NCBI GenBank assembly: GCA_030621255.1
Contig: JAUXHZ010000082.1
Span: 1-5,978, forward strand
DNA: 5,978 nt
Source of the DNA: Candidatus Latescibacterota bacterium
GTDB taxonomy: Bacteria; Krumholzibacteriota; Krumholzibacteriia; Krumholzibacteriales; WJIX01
Direction: 5' to 3'
Part shown: one piece after another, positions 1-5,978 of the stretch
Position numbering within the stretch: the first letter of the stretch is position 1
Layout of the letters: each line of letters begins with the position of its first letter
Made by a program: the position numbers and the translations under genes
Notes under the pieces: generated by a model
The model's database searches: none
The model's input: only the letters and a program-made list of their open reading frames with translations
Told to the model about the DNA's origin: nothing

Positions 1-92
1 GTCGGAATTACGGCAATATCCCCTCCGGCAAGAAGTTGACAGAGAGATTTGATCCCGGCGGTTTCAAAATAACCCCTTAGAGGTTTTTCCAT
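1..92 (-). CDS. Probable threonylcarbamoyl-AMP synthase (TsaC/Sua5/YwlC family), N-terminal fragment
   Basis: This gene begins with an ATG inside the last codons of purE and runs off the low-coordinate edge, so only about 31 residues are visible. The peptide starts [10 protein letters not shown] and ends with [10 protein letters not shown] stretch of helix, then a glycine pair, then a hydrophobic strand ending in Pro-Thr matches the start of the YrdC/Sua5 fold, where family members typically read 'GG.vvaiPTdTvYGL'. That family makes threonylcarbamoyl-AMP from threonine, bicarbonate and ATP, the first step of t6A modification at position 37 of ANN-decoding tRNAs. The ATG is the only plausible nearby start in this frame, with a purine-rich GGGAAGA directly before it. 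The start lies 16 bp inside purE, so translational coupling to purE is likely. The catalytic part is outside the window, so the family call is an inference from a short motif. Confidence 0.62.
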   Translation of the reverse strand, partial: MEKPLRGYFETAGIKSLCQLLAGGDIAVIP

Positions 93-544
93 TCTTCCCG
101 CATCTTTCTTATTCTGTCCCTTAAGCTTTCATCCTCTATAGCAATTATCTGAGCTGCAAGAATCGCGGCGTTTTTTGATCCAGCTTTACCTATGGCCACT
201 GTGGCGACTGGAAGGCCTGGAGGCATCTGCACCATAGAAAGAAGAGCATCCATTCCATCGGGTAAACCACTCGGGATGGGAACCCCGATAACAGGCCGCT
301 CGGTAACAGATGCTACGAAGCCGGGAAGAGCAGCTGCCATACCAGCTCCGGCAATGAATACCTTCGCTCCACGCTCAACAGCATTTGCAATATAAGCACT
401 TGTTTTCTCCGGATTTCTATGCGCGGATGAGACAACCAGTTCAGATTCAAGCCCGAGTTTTTCAAGCTGATCAAGACAATATTCCATCACTTTTCTATCA
501 GATTCACTTCCCATTATAACTGCAACTTGAATGTTCTTATCCAT
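77..544 (-). CDS. purE: N5-carboxyaminoimidazole ribonucleotide mutase (PurE, class I-like)
   Basis: A 155-residue protein of the usual length for a single-domain PurE. The class I enzyme moves the carboxyl group of N5-CAIR to C4 to give CAIR, step 6 of de novo purine synthesis in the cytoplasm, after PurK has made N5-CAIR. Visible motifs are the phosphate-binding GSESD loop at residues 12-16, SAHRNPE at 40-46 with the expected catalytic His42, AGAG at 65-68, and the [11 protein letters not shown] segment at 105-115. The usual class I 'GGAAHLPG' reads GMAAALPG here (residues 68-75), so its His is an Ala; from memory this occurs in a divergent bacterial and archaeal subgroup. The ATG has an AAAGGAG ribosome site with 6-nt spacing, lying inside the end of purD. 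It overlaps purD by 8 bp and the next gene by 16 bp. No purK is visible. Confidence 0.96.
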   Translation of the reverse strand: MDKNIQVAVIMGSESDRKVMEYCLDQLEKLGLESELVVSSAHRNPEKTSAYIANAVERGAKVFIAGAGMAAALPGFVASVTERPVIGVPIPSGLPDGMDALLSMVQMPPGLPVATVAIGKAGSKNAAILAAQIIAIEDESLRDRIRKMREEWKNL

Positions 545-1808
545 TTAGAACTCCTTTCATCGCGATATCTCTTCGTGAAAAAACGTCAGTAAAGCTTATC
601 AGATCCACTCCCTCATAGGCCTTCTTTAAGGATTCTTCCAGATTCGGAGCAACAGCCGTTACCCCTAATACCCTACCACCGGAAGTGATAATTTTGTTAT
701 TCTCCTTCTCGGTTCCCGCATGGAAAACGAGACACCCCGTTTCAATAGCTTTGTCAACCCCCTCGATTTTATACCCCTTTTTGTATGACCCGGGATACCC
801 TCCGGAAGCAAGAACAACGCACACAGCCGCATCAGAACTGTTTTGAAAATCGACCGAACCCAAATTCCCGTTGGTTGCCTCAAACATAACCTCAAAAAGA
901 TCACCCTCAAAGAGGGGTAATACAACCTGTGTTTCCGGGTCACCAAACCTGCAATTATACTCCAGAACCTTCGGCCCATCCGCACTGTTTATTAGACCAA
1001 AATAGAGTATCCCCGCTCCCTTGATATTTTCTCTTTTTATTCCGTTAAATGTAGGCTCAATTATTTCTTTTATCACCCTTTTTCGAAGCTCTTCGGTGTA
1101 AACCGGGACAGGAGCATATGCCCCCATTCCACCTGTGTTAGGGCCGTTGTCTCCGTCATAAGCCCTTTTGTGGTCCTGCGATGGTATAAACAGACGGTAA
1201 TCCTTTCCGTCAAAAACAGTCATAATGGAGATTTCCTGACCGGTGAGAAATTCCTCTATTATTATTCTATTCCCCGCTTCGCCAAAATCCTTTTTCATCA
1301 TTATGCTGTTGACTGCGGCGCGCGCTTCATCGTTATTATTACATATAATAACTCCTTTTCCAGCCGCCAGGCCATCCGCCTTAATCACATATGGAGGATT
1401 GTTATTCTCCAGGAAATCGATAGCCCTTGACCAATCATCAAAAACAGAACAATCGCCTGTAGGTATTCCATATCTTTCCATAAAACCCTTCGCCCACACC
1501 TTGCTTCCTTCCAGACGGGCTCCAGATTCCGAAAACCCGAATATCCTTTGATCCTCAGCTATAAATTTATCAACAATACCATTAACAAGAGGGGCCTCGG
1601 GTCCGACAACTGTCAGATCTATCTTCATTTCTTTGGCAAAGCTCAGAAGGCCGTCGCTATCATCAGCTTTAATGGAAACTAATTCAGCATTCATTTGCAT
1701 TCCAGCGTTACCCGGAGCGGCATATATCTTCTTTACTTCAGGGGATTTGGAAATTTTCCATACAAGTGTATCTTCCCTTCCCCCGGAACCTATTACCAGC
1801 ACCCTCAT
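537..1808 (-). CDS. purD: Phosphoribosylamine-glycine ligase (GAR synthetase)
   Basis: A full-length 423-residue ATP-grasp ligase (family usually about 420-430) that joins glycine to phosphoribosylamine with ATP to give GAR, step 2 of de novo purine synthesis. The N-domain has GSGGRE at residues 7-12, APGNAG at 31-36 and VVGPEAPLV at 67-75. [11 protein letters not shown] follows at 100-110, then the ATP-grasp loop [12 protein letters not shown] at 142-153. The family signature is intact: SQDHKR at 210-215, [10 protein letters not shown] at 222-231 and [10 protein letters not shown] at 285-294, whose acidic residues bind Mg-ATP. The C-domain carries VFHAGT at 361-366, SGGRVLGV at 376-383 and RRDIA at 412-416. 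An otherwise near-invariant His after GGRE is Asp13. The ATG is preceded by AAGGGAG at 5-nt spacing. It is the first gene of the purD-purE-tsaC unit. Confidence 0.98.
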   Translation of the reverse strand: MRVLVIGSGGREDTLVWKISKSPEVKKIYAAPGNAGMQMNAELVSIKADDSDGLLSFAKEMKIDLTVVGPEAPLVNGIVDKFIAEDQRIFGFSESGARLEGSKVWAKGFMERYGIPTGDCSVFDDWSRAIDFLENNNPPYVIKADGLAAGKGVIICNNNDEARAAVNSIMMKKDFGEAGNRIIIEEFLTGQEISIMTVFDGKDYRLFIPSQDHKRAYDGDNGPNTGGMGAYAPVPVYTEELRKRVIKEIIEPTFNGIKRENIKGAGILYFGLINSADGPKVLEYNCRFGDPETQVVLPLFEGDLFEVMFEATNGNLGSVDFQNSSDAAVCVVLASGGYPGSYKKGYKIEGVDKAIETGCLVFHAGTEKENNKIITSGGRVLGVTAVAPNLEESLKKAYEGVDLISFTDVFSRRDIAMKGVLNG

Positions 1809-1876
1809 TTAAACTCCCTTCATTTCACACCGGACAATCTTCAATTTGAAACGCGAGCGTAAAGACAATCTTTCCT

Positions 1877-1904
1877 ATTATCCTACATTTAACATAAATT
1901 TCAT
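1877..1904 (-). promoter_or_regulatory. Weak candidate promoter for purD-purE
   Basis: In the 214-bp spacer upstream of purD the best -10 hexamer read on the minus strand is GATAAT (1877-1882), 5 of 6 to consensus. Sixteen bases upstream lies ATGAAA (1899-1904), only 4 of 6 to TTGACA. This would give a leader of about 60 nt. The spacer is AT-rich, so chance matches are expected. It otherwise holds a short (AATG)x3 run at 1946-1957 and a small TTCAT/ATGAA dyad at 1900-1912. I see no convincing purine-responsive operator and no intrinsic terminator behind the carbamate kinase gene. Confidence 0.3.
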
Positions 1905-2022
1905 TCCATGAATATGAATTTTATATGAGCTCAAACACAGAACAAAATGAATGAATGAAAGCTGCATAATTCTGGCAACAGGCTTAGTGCGGAAAAACAA
2001 AATGTATAGTCAATTTCCCGTG

Positions 2023-2970
2023 TTAATCAGGGTAAATATGAGTGCCGACTTTACCCTCGCAGGCATCAAGGAGGTGAGAAGCATGAGAAATAATTGCTTC
2101 CTCGCCACCTGATTCCAAAAATTCTATGGCTGCCCTGATCTTCGGCCCCATACTTCCCGCTGGAAATTCATAGTCCTTGTATAGTTTGGTTAACTCTGAA
2201 AGTGCAATTTTCACAAGTGGTTTCTGATCTGGTTTCCCATAGTTTATATATACATGATCAACATTCGTAAGTATGATAAGCCTATCCGCTTTTACATCTT
2301 CAGATAGTACAGAAGCAGCTCTATCCTTGTCAATCACGGCTTCAACCCCTTCAAGGCCGCCTTCTCTTCTAACCACCGGGATTCCACCTCCACCAACAGC
2401 AATCACCACCACATCAAGATTAAGAAGCTTCGAAATAATAGGCGCTTCGATAATCTCAAGAGGTGTGGGACTCGGCACAACACGTCTGAATCCGCGGCCT
2501 TCCGCATCCTCTTTCATTATCCAGTTTTTTTCTTTCTCGATAACTTTTTTTTCTTCACTCGAATAAAATGGGCCGATAGGTTTTGTAGCATTCTCAAACG
2601 CGTCATCATCCCCCCCAACCCTAACTTGTGAAATAAGAGATACAACTTCCTTTTCAAACCCCAGGTTCCTAAGTTCGCTCCCGAGAATCTGCTGAATCAT
2701 ATATCCTATTCCGCCCTGCGAATCAGCACCGCAGACATCAATAGGCATTGGTGGGATATGGTCTTTTACAGCCTCGCCCCGTTCAATAATATTGCCGACA
2801 ATAGGCCCATTTCCATGAGTAAGAATAACCTTTCTCCCGGCTTTAATAAGAGAACAAACCTGCCTCATTGTTTTTCTGGTGACTTCTCTCTGCTCCTCTA
2901 TCGTACCTTCTCCATCAGCGGGCAGGATAGCATTTCCGCCGAGCGCTATAACATCAATACCAGTCTTCAA
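2023..2970 (-). CDS. arcC: Carbamate kinase
   Basis: A 315-residue protein, the normal family length, of the amino-acid kinase fold. It catalyses reversible phosphate transfer between carbamoyl phosphate plus ADP and carbamate plus ATP, usually run towards ATP in arginine, agmatine or ureide catabolism. Motifs are ALGGNAI at residues 9-15, THGNGPIVG at 51-59, TKPIGPFY at 129-136 and RRVVPSP at 162-168. VGGGGIPVV follows at 192-200, AVIDKD at 211-216 and GSMGPK at 272-277. The family usually has Gln where Ile57 stands (HGNGPQVG). The frame stays open 20 codons further to a TTG at 3030. That extension would encode the intergenic hairpin and precedes the usual N-terminus, so I choose the TTG at 2970, 5 nt after GGAGG. 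No arginine deiminase or ornithine carbamoyltransferase gene is nearby, so the source of carbamoyl phosphate is unknown. Confidence 0.95.
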   Translation of the reverse strand: MKTGIDVIALGGNAILPADGEGTIEEQREVTRKTMRQVCSLIKAGRKVILTHGNGPIVGNIIERGEAVKDHIPPMPIDVCGADSQGGIGYMIQQILGSELRNLGFEKEVVSLISQVRVGGDDDAFENATKPIGPFYSSEEKKVIEKEKNWIMKEDAEGRGFRRVVPSPTPLEIIEAPIISKLLNLDVVVIAVGGGGIPVVRREGGLEGVEAVIDKDRAASVLSEDVKADRLIILTNVDHVYINYGKPDQKPLVKIALSELTKLYKDYEFPAGSMGPKIRAAIEFLESGGEEAIISHASHLLDACEGKVGTHIYPD

Positions 2971-2975
2971 AACAA

Positions 2976-2980
2976 CCTCC
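2976..2980 (-). promoter_or_regulatory. Ribosome binding site deciding the carbamate kinase TTG start
   Basis: The minus strand reads GGAGG, then TTGTT, then TTG. This is a full anti-SD match with 5-nt spacing. It directly follows the TTTTTT end of the terminator-like element, with no base between them. It supports the TTG at 2970 over the upstream in-frame TTG at 3030. Confidence 0.85.
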
Positions 2981-3024
2981 AAAAAATAAAGCTCCCTGGC
3001 GAAAGTTGTTGGCTCTCGCCAGGG
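2981..3024 (-). terminator. Intrinsic terminator or attenuator between the aminotransferase and carbamate kinase genes
   Basis: On the minus strand CCCTGGCGAGAG and CTTTCGCCAGGG form a 12-bp stem (9 perfect pairs, then one G-U and two further pairs). The loop is 7 nt, CCAACAA. The stem is followed by AGCTTTATTTTTT, a U-rich tail. It starts 25 nt after the aminotransferase stop codon. Stem strength plus U-tract fits a Rho-independent terminator. Its tail ends exactly where the arcC ribosome site begins, so it may be a partial terminator or attenuator rather than a full stop. Confidence 0.85.
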
Positions 3025-3049
3025 AATCAAATTTGCCTTTTTAACAAAA

Positions 3050-4201
3050 TTACAGGGCTTCTCTTATAAGTTCCAAAGCTCTATTAAGGTTCTCTTGTGA
3101 ATTAGCGTATGAGAACCTCAGATAACCCTCACCATAACTCCCGAAACTCGTACCGCTAAGCCCCGCCACCCCGGCTTTATCAAGAAGATATTCTTCGATC
3201 TCTTTTGATTTCATGCCGGTGCCGGTTATATTCGGGAAGACATAAAAAGCGCCCTTCGGTTTGAGACATTTAAATCCCGGCAACTCGTTGAGCCCTTCAA
3301 CAAACATATCTCTTCTCGCTTTGAATTCAGCCATCATTTTATGCGATTCATCCTGAGTGCCCGTAATAGCTTCAATACCTGCCTTTTGTATAAAGCTTGC
3401 TGTGCAGGAATTACTATTCGTCTGAATCTTAGCAATCTGCCCGGCGAGTTCTTCCGGCATGGAAGCATATCCCAACCTCCATCCGGTCATCGCGTATGTT
3501 TTTGAATGCCCTTCCAGAAGAATAGTTCTATCCATAACTTCAGGATAATCATATATGCTTACGTGCTTTCCATCATAAACCATCTTACTGTAAACTTCGT
3601 CGCTCAGTATCCACGCATCATACTTTACGGCCAGCTCAGCAACACCCTTCATATCCTCCGGCGTCAGGCTTCCGCCCGTCGGATTATGGGGAGAATTTAT
3701 AATAATTAACTTAGTTTTTTCGTTAACAATTTCTTTCATTTCTTCAAGATCAAAGGAAAACTCTTTTTCCTCTCTAAGGGGAATGGGAACCGGTTTAGCG
3801 CCCACAAAATTAATAACCGACTCATAGATAGGAAATCCCGGATTGGGATAAACAACCTCATCGCCTGCATCAACAAGGGCCAGAATCGAAAAGAAAAGAA
3901 TTGGTTTCGCTCCAGGGGTTACAACAATATTTTCCGGGCCGATATTAACACCACGGTCTTTATTGATAAAATCCGCAAAAACCTTTCTGGTTTCCGGCAT
4001 TCCGGCAGATGGGCCATAATGGGTAAATCCATCATTTAAGGCCTTAATCGCGGCATCGACAATATTCCTTGGTGTATCAAAGTCAGGTTCTCCGATTTCC
4101 AAGTGAATAATTTCACGCCCTTCCGCCTGCATTTTGTTCGCTTTCGAAAGTACTTCAAAAGCAGTCTCGGTTCCAAGCCGGTTCATTCTTTCAGCCAACA
4201 T
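3050..4201 (-). CDS. PLP-dependent aminotransferase, class I/II (AspC-like)
   Basis: A 383-residue fold-type I aminotransferase that moves an amino group between an amino acid and a 2-oxo acid; the sequence does not settle the substrate, though related proteins are commonly labelled aspartate aminotransferase. Landmarks are IGEPDFDTP at residues 36-44, THYGPSAG at 60-67, SPHNPTGG at 170-177 (Asn173) and SDEVYSK at 200-206 (Asp201 facing the PLP ring nitrogen, Tyr204). The PLP lysine is Lys234 in SKTYAMTGWR. KGAFYVFP lies at 316-323 and Arg362 in YLRFSY is the expected carboxylate-binding arginine. The frame opens 11 codons earlier at a TTG. I prefer the ATG at 4201 because GGAG stands 5 nt before it and family members start MLA.RM.RLGTE. 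It has its own promoter upstream and a strong hairpin downstream. Confidence 0.94.
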   Translation of the reverse strand: MLAERMNRLGTETAFEVLSKANKMQAEGREIIHLEIGEPDFDTPRNIVDAAIKALNDGFTHYGPSAGMPETRKVFADFINKDRGVNIGPENIVVTPGAKPILFFSILALVDAGDEVVYPNPGFPIYESVINFVGAKPVPIPLREEKEFSFDLEEMKEIVNEKTKLIIINSPHNPTGGSLTPEDMKGVAELAVKYDAWILSDEVYSKMVYDGKHVSIYDYPEVMDRTILLEGHSKTYAMTGWRLGYASMPEELAGQIAKIQTNSNSCTASFIQKAGIEAITGTQDESHKMMAEFKARRDMFVEGLNELPGFKCLKPKGAFYVFPNITGTGMKSKEIEEYLLDKAGVAGLSGTSFGSYGEGYLRFSYANSQENLNRALELIREAL

Positions 4202-4326
4202 ATATTCTCCAATCCCGAAATGAGTATTTATCAATTAGTTAACCATCATAAAATACGATTGAACAGAAAGGTAAAAACACCTCTCCAATCGGCACCTGCC
4301 GCACCGCAAAAGGGCCAGTGGTACAT
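4202..4326 (-). other. Predicted 5' leader of the aminotransferase transcript
   Basis: If transcription starts 6-8 nt past the TAATAT box, the mRNA has an untranslated leader of about 120 nt. It holds a small GC hairpin (CGGC, loop AGGT, GCCG) and a weak AGAGGT/ACCTTT stem. It also holds a 26-codon open frame starting at the ATG of 4324-4326 and ending at the TGA of 4246-4248. I recognise no riboswitch class, and no run of identical amino-acid codons typical of a classic attenuator peptide is present. Confidence 0.4.
4207..4210 (-). promoter_or_regulatory. Ribosome binding site deciding the aminotransferase ATG start
   Basis: The minus strand reads GATTGGAGAATATATG, which places GGAG 5 nt before the ATG at 4201. 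The upstream in-frame TTG at 4234 has no comparable purine-rich site. The same 9-mer GATTGGAGA occurs again earlier in the leader, at 4282-4290. Confidence 0.75.
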
Positions 4327-4331
4327 TCAGT

Positions 4332-4360
4332 ATATTACCGATTCGGATCCTTTTTGTCAA
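4332..4360 (-). promoter_or_regulatory. Strong sigma70-type promoter for the aminotransferase gene
   Basis: The minus strand carries TTGACA (4355-4360, perfect -35), exactly 17 bases, then TAATAT (4332-4337, 4 of 6 to TATAAT). It lies in the only sizeable gap between the unknown gene and the aminotransferase gene and points towards the latter. The spacer contains the odd palindrome CCGATTCGG at 4338-4346, touching the -10 box, which could be an operator. Confidence 0.85.
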
Positions 4361-4437
4361 TGTTTGTAATTGTATAAAATTGCAGAGATATATTACTAAA
4401 ACTTGTGGGCAAGCTGTATTACAGGATATTACTATTT

Positions 4438-5973
4438 TTATCTCTTTTTTATTAACTGAGCAATCTCTCTTCTGACTTCCTCCCTGATCTGCCCCCCTTT
4501 ACCCCCGCTGCTCGCTAACTGCCGAAGTGTTATACTGTCAACATACTTAACATGCATAAACTTCCGAAGAGCGCTTATAGATATCTTTGCCGGGTTCATC
4601 AATAGAATCAGGGGAACATTCTTGTTCGCGAACCCGGTGTAGAGATCTCTTCTACGCGCTATAAGAGAGAGTACACTTGTGGACTTGCATCTCAAAGCAA
4701 TAAGAGACACAATTCCAGGTTTGCCGGCGATTTTGGGATTGTTCAGCAAACTGGTCAGAAAGGTGTTATTATCAATATATGACAGAATAAGAGATTTATA
4801 CCCCACTGAAGATTTTTCTACAGGCTCTGACCAATCGAAGTCGACAGGCACATCAAGGTCTCCGACAAAGAGATCACTTCGAATAGATTCAAGGGTTACT
4901 TCAAGAAGGTCGTCATGGACATTAAATCCCGGAATATCAAGCAATTCTTTATCAATCCTGCCTGATGACATCAATAATTTCAGCTTTCCTTTTCCTGCTG
5001 ACTGAACAAAATGATACAAACAACTGAGTATATCGGCTTTTAAACTTGAACGACTTAAAACCGGATGCTGAATAATCGCCTTAAGCACTGACGTTCCGAT
5101 CCTGATTTGAGGATATGAATGTGTTTTGACAATCTGGAATTCAAATAAGTCTGCCAACAGCTTCCCGGCTTCGGACTCTTTCAAAGAATCAATTATTCCT
5201 TCCCACTGATTCTCCAGTCTGTTTCGAAGAATGAGGGTCGAACCATCGGAAAGGCTAACCGGCATTTCAAGTGTTTCTTTTATCCACTTAATCTCCTCAT
5301 TCTCATTCATCAACCCAGTTAACAAGCTGTTATGTACTTCAGGATTTATTGAAGCTGCAATCCGGCCAATTCTTAAACGTCTAGCCTCCAGCTCAGCCAT
5401 GATTCTCTCTCGTATCGCTTCATCCCACCGTTCATCAGGATCAGCCAATGCCTTTCTTACATTTCTTTCCCACTCCATCCAGGGATTTACCGCGTCGGAA
5501 GAACCCGGCAACGGGTATGAACTGGAAAGAAATATTACCTTTTTCCTGAACCATACTTCTTTTTCCGTCAGATCCTTTCCGCTAATTTCCTTATCTTCAA
5601 TTTGCCGCATAACCCGTTGCAAACTAAAGAAATCAGCATACTTTTCGACAATAGCATCGATAGGCGCTACAGCAGCTAATAAAGTATAAAATAACTGAAT
5701 CCCGGCAGGTTTGCCACTGCCTGCAAGGGAGGCAATATAGATGATATCACGTGAAGGATTATCGGAGATTGACAGAAAATCAGCGATCCTTTCAAGCCTC
5801 TTGTATAGGCTTGGCACCAAGGCTATTTCATTGAGCCTGTTTTTATCTGCCTGCTCGATATCAATCCTGGATAATTCATCAAGACACCCGGCAAATGGCA
5901 TATCCGGAGGAAAAGAGATTACCCTGCATCCCTCCTTTTTATACTCATACGATATGCCAAGTTTTGGTCCCAT
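4438..5973 (-). CDS. Protein of unknown function, C-terminal helical repeat-like region
   Basis: I do not recognise this family. The frame gives 511 residues from the ATG at 5973, but it stays open to the window edge 5 bases upstream and no ribosome site can be examined, so the true start may be outside. No signal peptide or clear membrane segment is seen, so a soluble cytoplasmic protein is likely. Residues 180-205 are a charged, probably helical stretch rich in Arg and Glu. Near the C-terminus LLNNPK (409-414) and LLMNPA (457-462) sit 48 residues apart, each followed by a Leu/Ile-rich segment that looks like paired helices; IIQHPV at 300-305 may be a degenerate earlier copy. This resembles HEAT/ARM-like scaffolds with 'NP' caps. 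The glycine-rich AGSGKP at 84-89 is not a proper P-loop. It ends 78 bp before the -35 box of the aminotransferase promoter, with no clear terminator. Confidence 0.82.
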   Translation of the reverse strand: MGPKLGISYEYKKEGCRVISFPPDMPFAGCLDELSRIDIEQADKNRLNEIALVPSLYKRLERIADFLSISDNPSRDIIYIASLAGSGKPAGIQLFYTLLAAVAPIDAIVEKYADFFSLQRVMRQIEDKEISGKDLTEKEVWFRKKVIFLSSSYPLPGSSDAVNPWMEWERNVRKALADPDERWDEAIRERIMAELEARRLRIGRIAASINPEVHNSLLTGLMNENEEIKWIKETLEMPVSLSDGSTLILRNRLENQWEGIIDSLKESEAGKLLADLFEFQIVKTHSYPQIRIGTSVLKAIIQHPVLSRSSLKADILSCLYHFVQSAGKGKLKLLMSSGRIDKELLDIPGFNVHDDLLEVTLESIRSDLFVGDLDVPVDFDWSEPVEKSSVGYKSLILSYIDNNTFLTSLLNNPKIAGKPGIVSLIALRCKSTSVLSLIARRRDLYTGFANKNVPLILLMNPAKISISALRKFMHVKYVDSITLRQLASSGGKGGQIREEVRREIAQLIKKR

Positions 5974-5978
5974 GCTTA

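Noticed and set aside
665..985. Minus-strand frame of 106 codons in another phase within purD
   Set aside because: It is an Arg/Leu-rich frame inside a highly conserved purD region; purD explains the sequence.
1170..1551. Two overlapping plus-strand frames of 86 and 102 codons
   Set aside because: Both are antisense to the conserved ATP-grasp core of purD and show no family features.
1946..1957. (AATG)x3 tandem repeat upstream of purD
   Set aside because: Three copies of a 4-mer in AT-rich spacer DNA are readily expected by chance, and no function is indicated.
2019..2036. Small dyad (CCC..GGG) around the carbamate kinase stop codon
   Set aside because: The stem is about 5 bp with a bulge and has no adjacent U-tract, so it is too weak to call a terminator.
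4400..4413. Small CTTG/CAAG hairpin followed by TTTT after the unknown gene
   Set aside because: A 4-bp stem is too short for an intrinsic terminator.
5231..5689. Plus-strand open frame of 152 codons
   Set aside because: It lies antisense to the unknown minus-strand gene, has a Ser/Ile-rich composition typical of a reverse shadow, and has no ribosome site or recognisable motif.
5707..5724. Walker A-like AGSGKP in the unknown protein
   Set aside because: A P-loop needs GxxxxGK followed by Ser or Thr. Here GK is followed by Pro and the first Gly is misplaced, so no nucleotide-binding claim is made.
1..5978. CRISPR arrays, tRNA or rRNA genes, insertion sequences, phage genes
   Set aside because: No spaced repeats, cloverleaf-like segments, transposase motifs or terminal inverted repeats were seen.

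Overview
The window is a compact bacterial segment with every supported gene on the minus strand, so transcription runs from the high to the low coordinates. Base composition is moderate (low-to-mid 40s percent GC by eye). Shine-Dalgarno sites are clear, there is a near-consensus TTGACA/TAATAT promoter, and TTG is used as a start at least once. These features indicate a bacterium, but nothing fixes the phylum. The sequence would fit an uncultured or poorly sampled lineage.

Layout in the direction of transcription. (1) 5973 to 4438: a roughly 511-residue protein of unknown function, probably helical and repeat-like at its C-terminus; it may begin outside the window. (2) 4437 to 4202: an intergenic region with a strong sigma70-type promoter and a leader of about 120 nt. 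(3) 4201 to 3050: a class I/II PLP aminotransferase of the AspC-like type. (4) 3024 to 2981: a strong intrinsic-terminator-like hairpin with a U-tract. (5) 2970 to 2023: carbamate kinase, best started at a TTG directly behind an SD that abuts the U-tract. (6) 2022 to 1809: an AT-rich spacer of 214 bp with at most a weak promoter candidate. (7) 1808 to 1: a tightly packed purD-purE-tsaC/sua5-like cluster with 8-bp and 16-bp gene overlaps. The last gene is cut by the window edge and was recognised from about 31 residues that overlap the purE end.

Functionally, purD and purE are steps 2 and 6 of de novo purine synthesis, and the overlapping third gene probably makes threonylcarbamoyl-AMP for tRNA t6A. 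The aminotransferase and carbamate kinase form a separate nitrogen-metabolism pair. No arginine deiminase, ornithine carbamoyltransferase or purK gene is visible here.

Most of the window is ordinary metabolism. The points most worth a second look are the terminator placed directly in front of the carbamate kinase SD (suggesting regulated read-through), the unrecognised 511-residue protein, the leader and palindromes around the aminotransferase promoter, and substitutions at usually conserved PurD and PurE positions.
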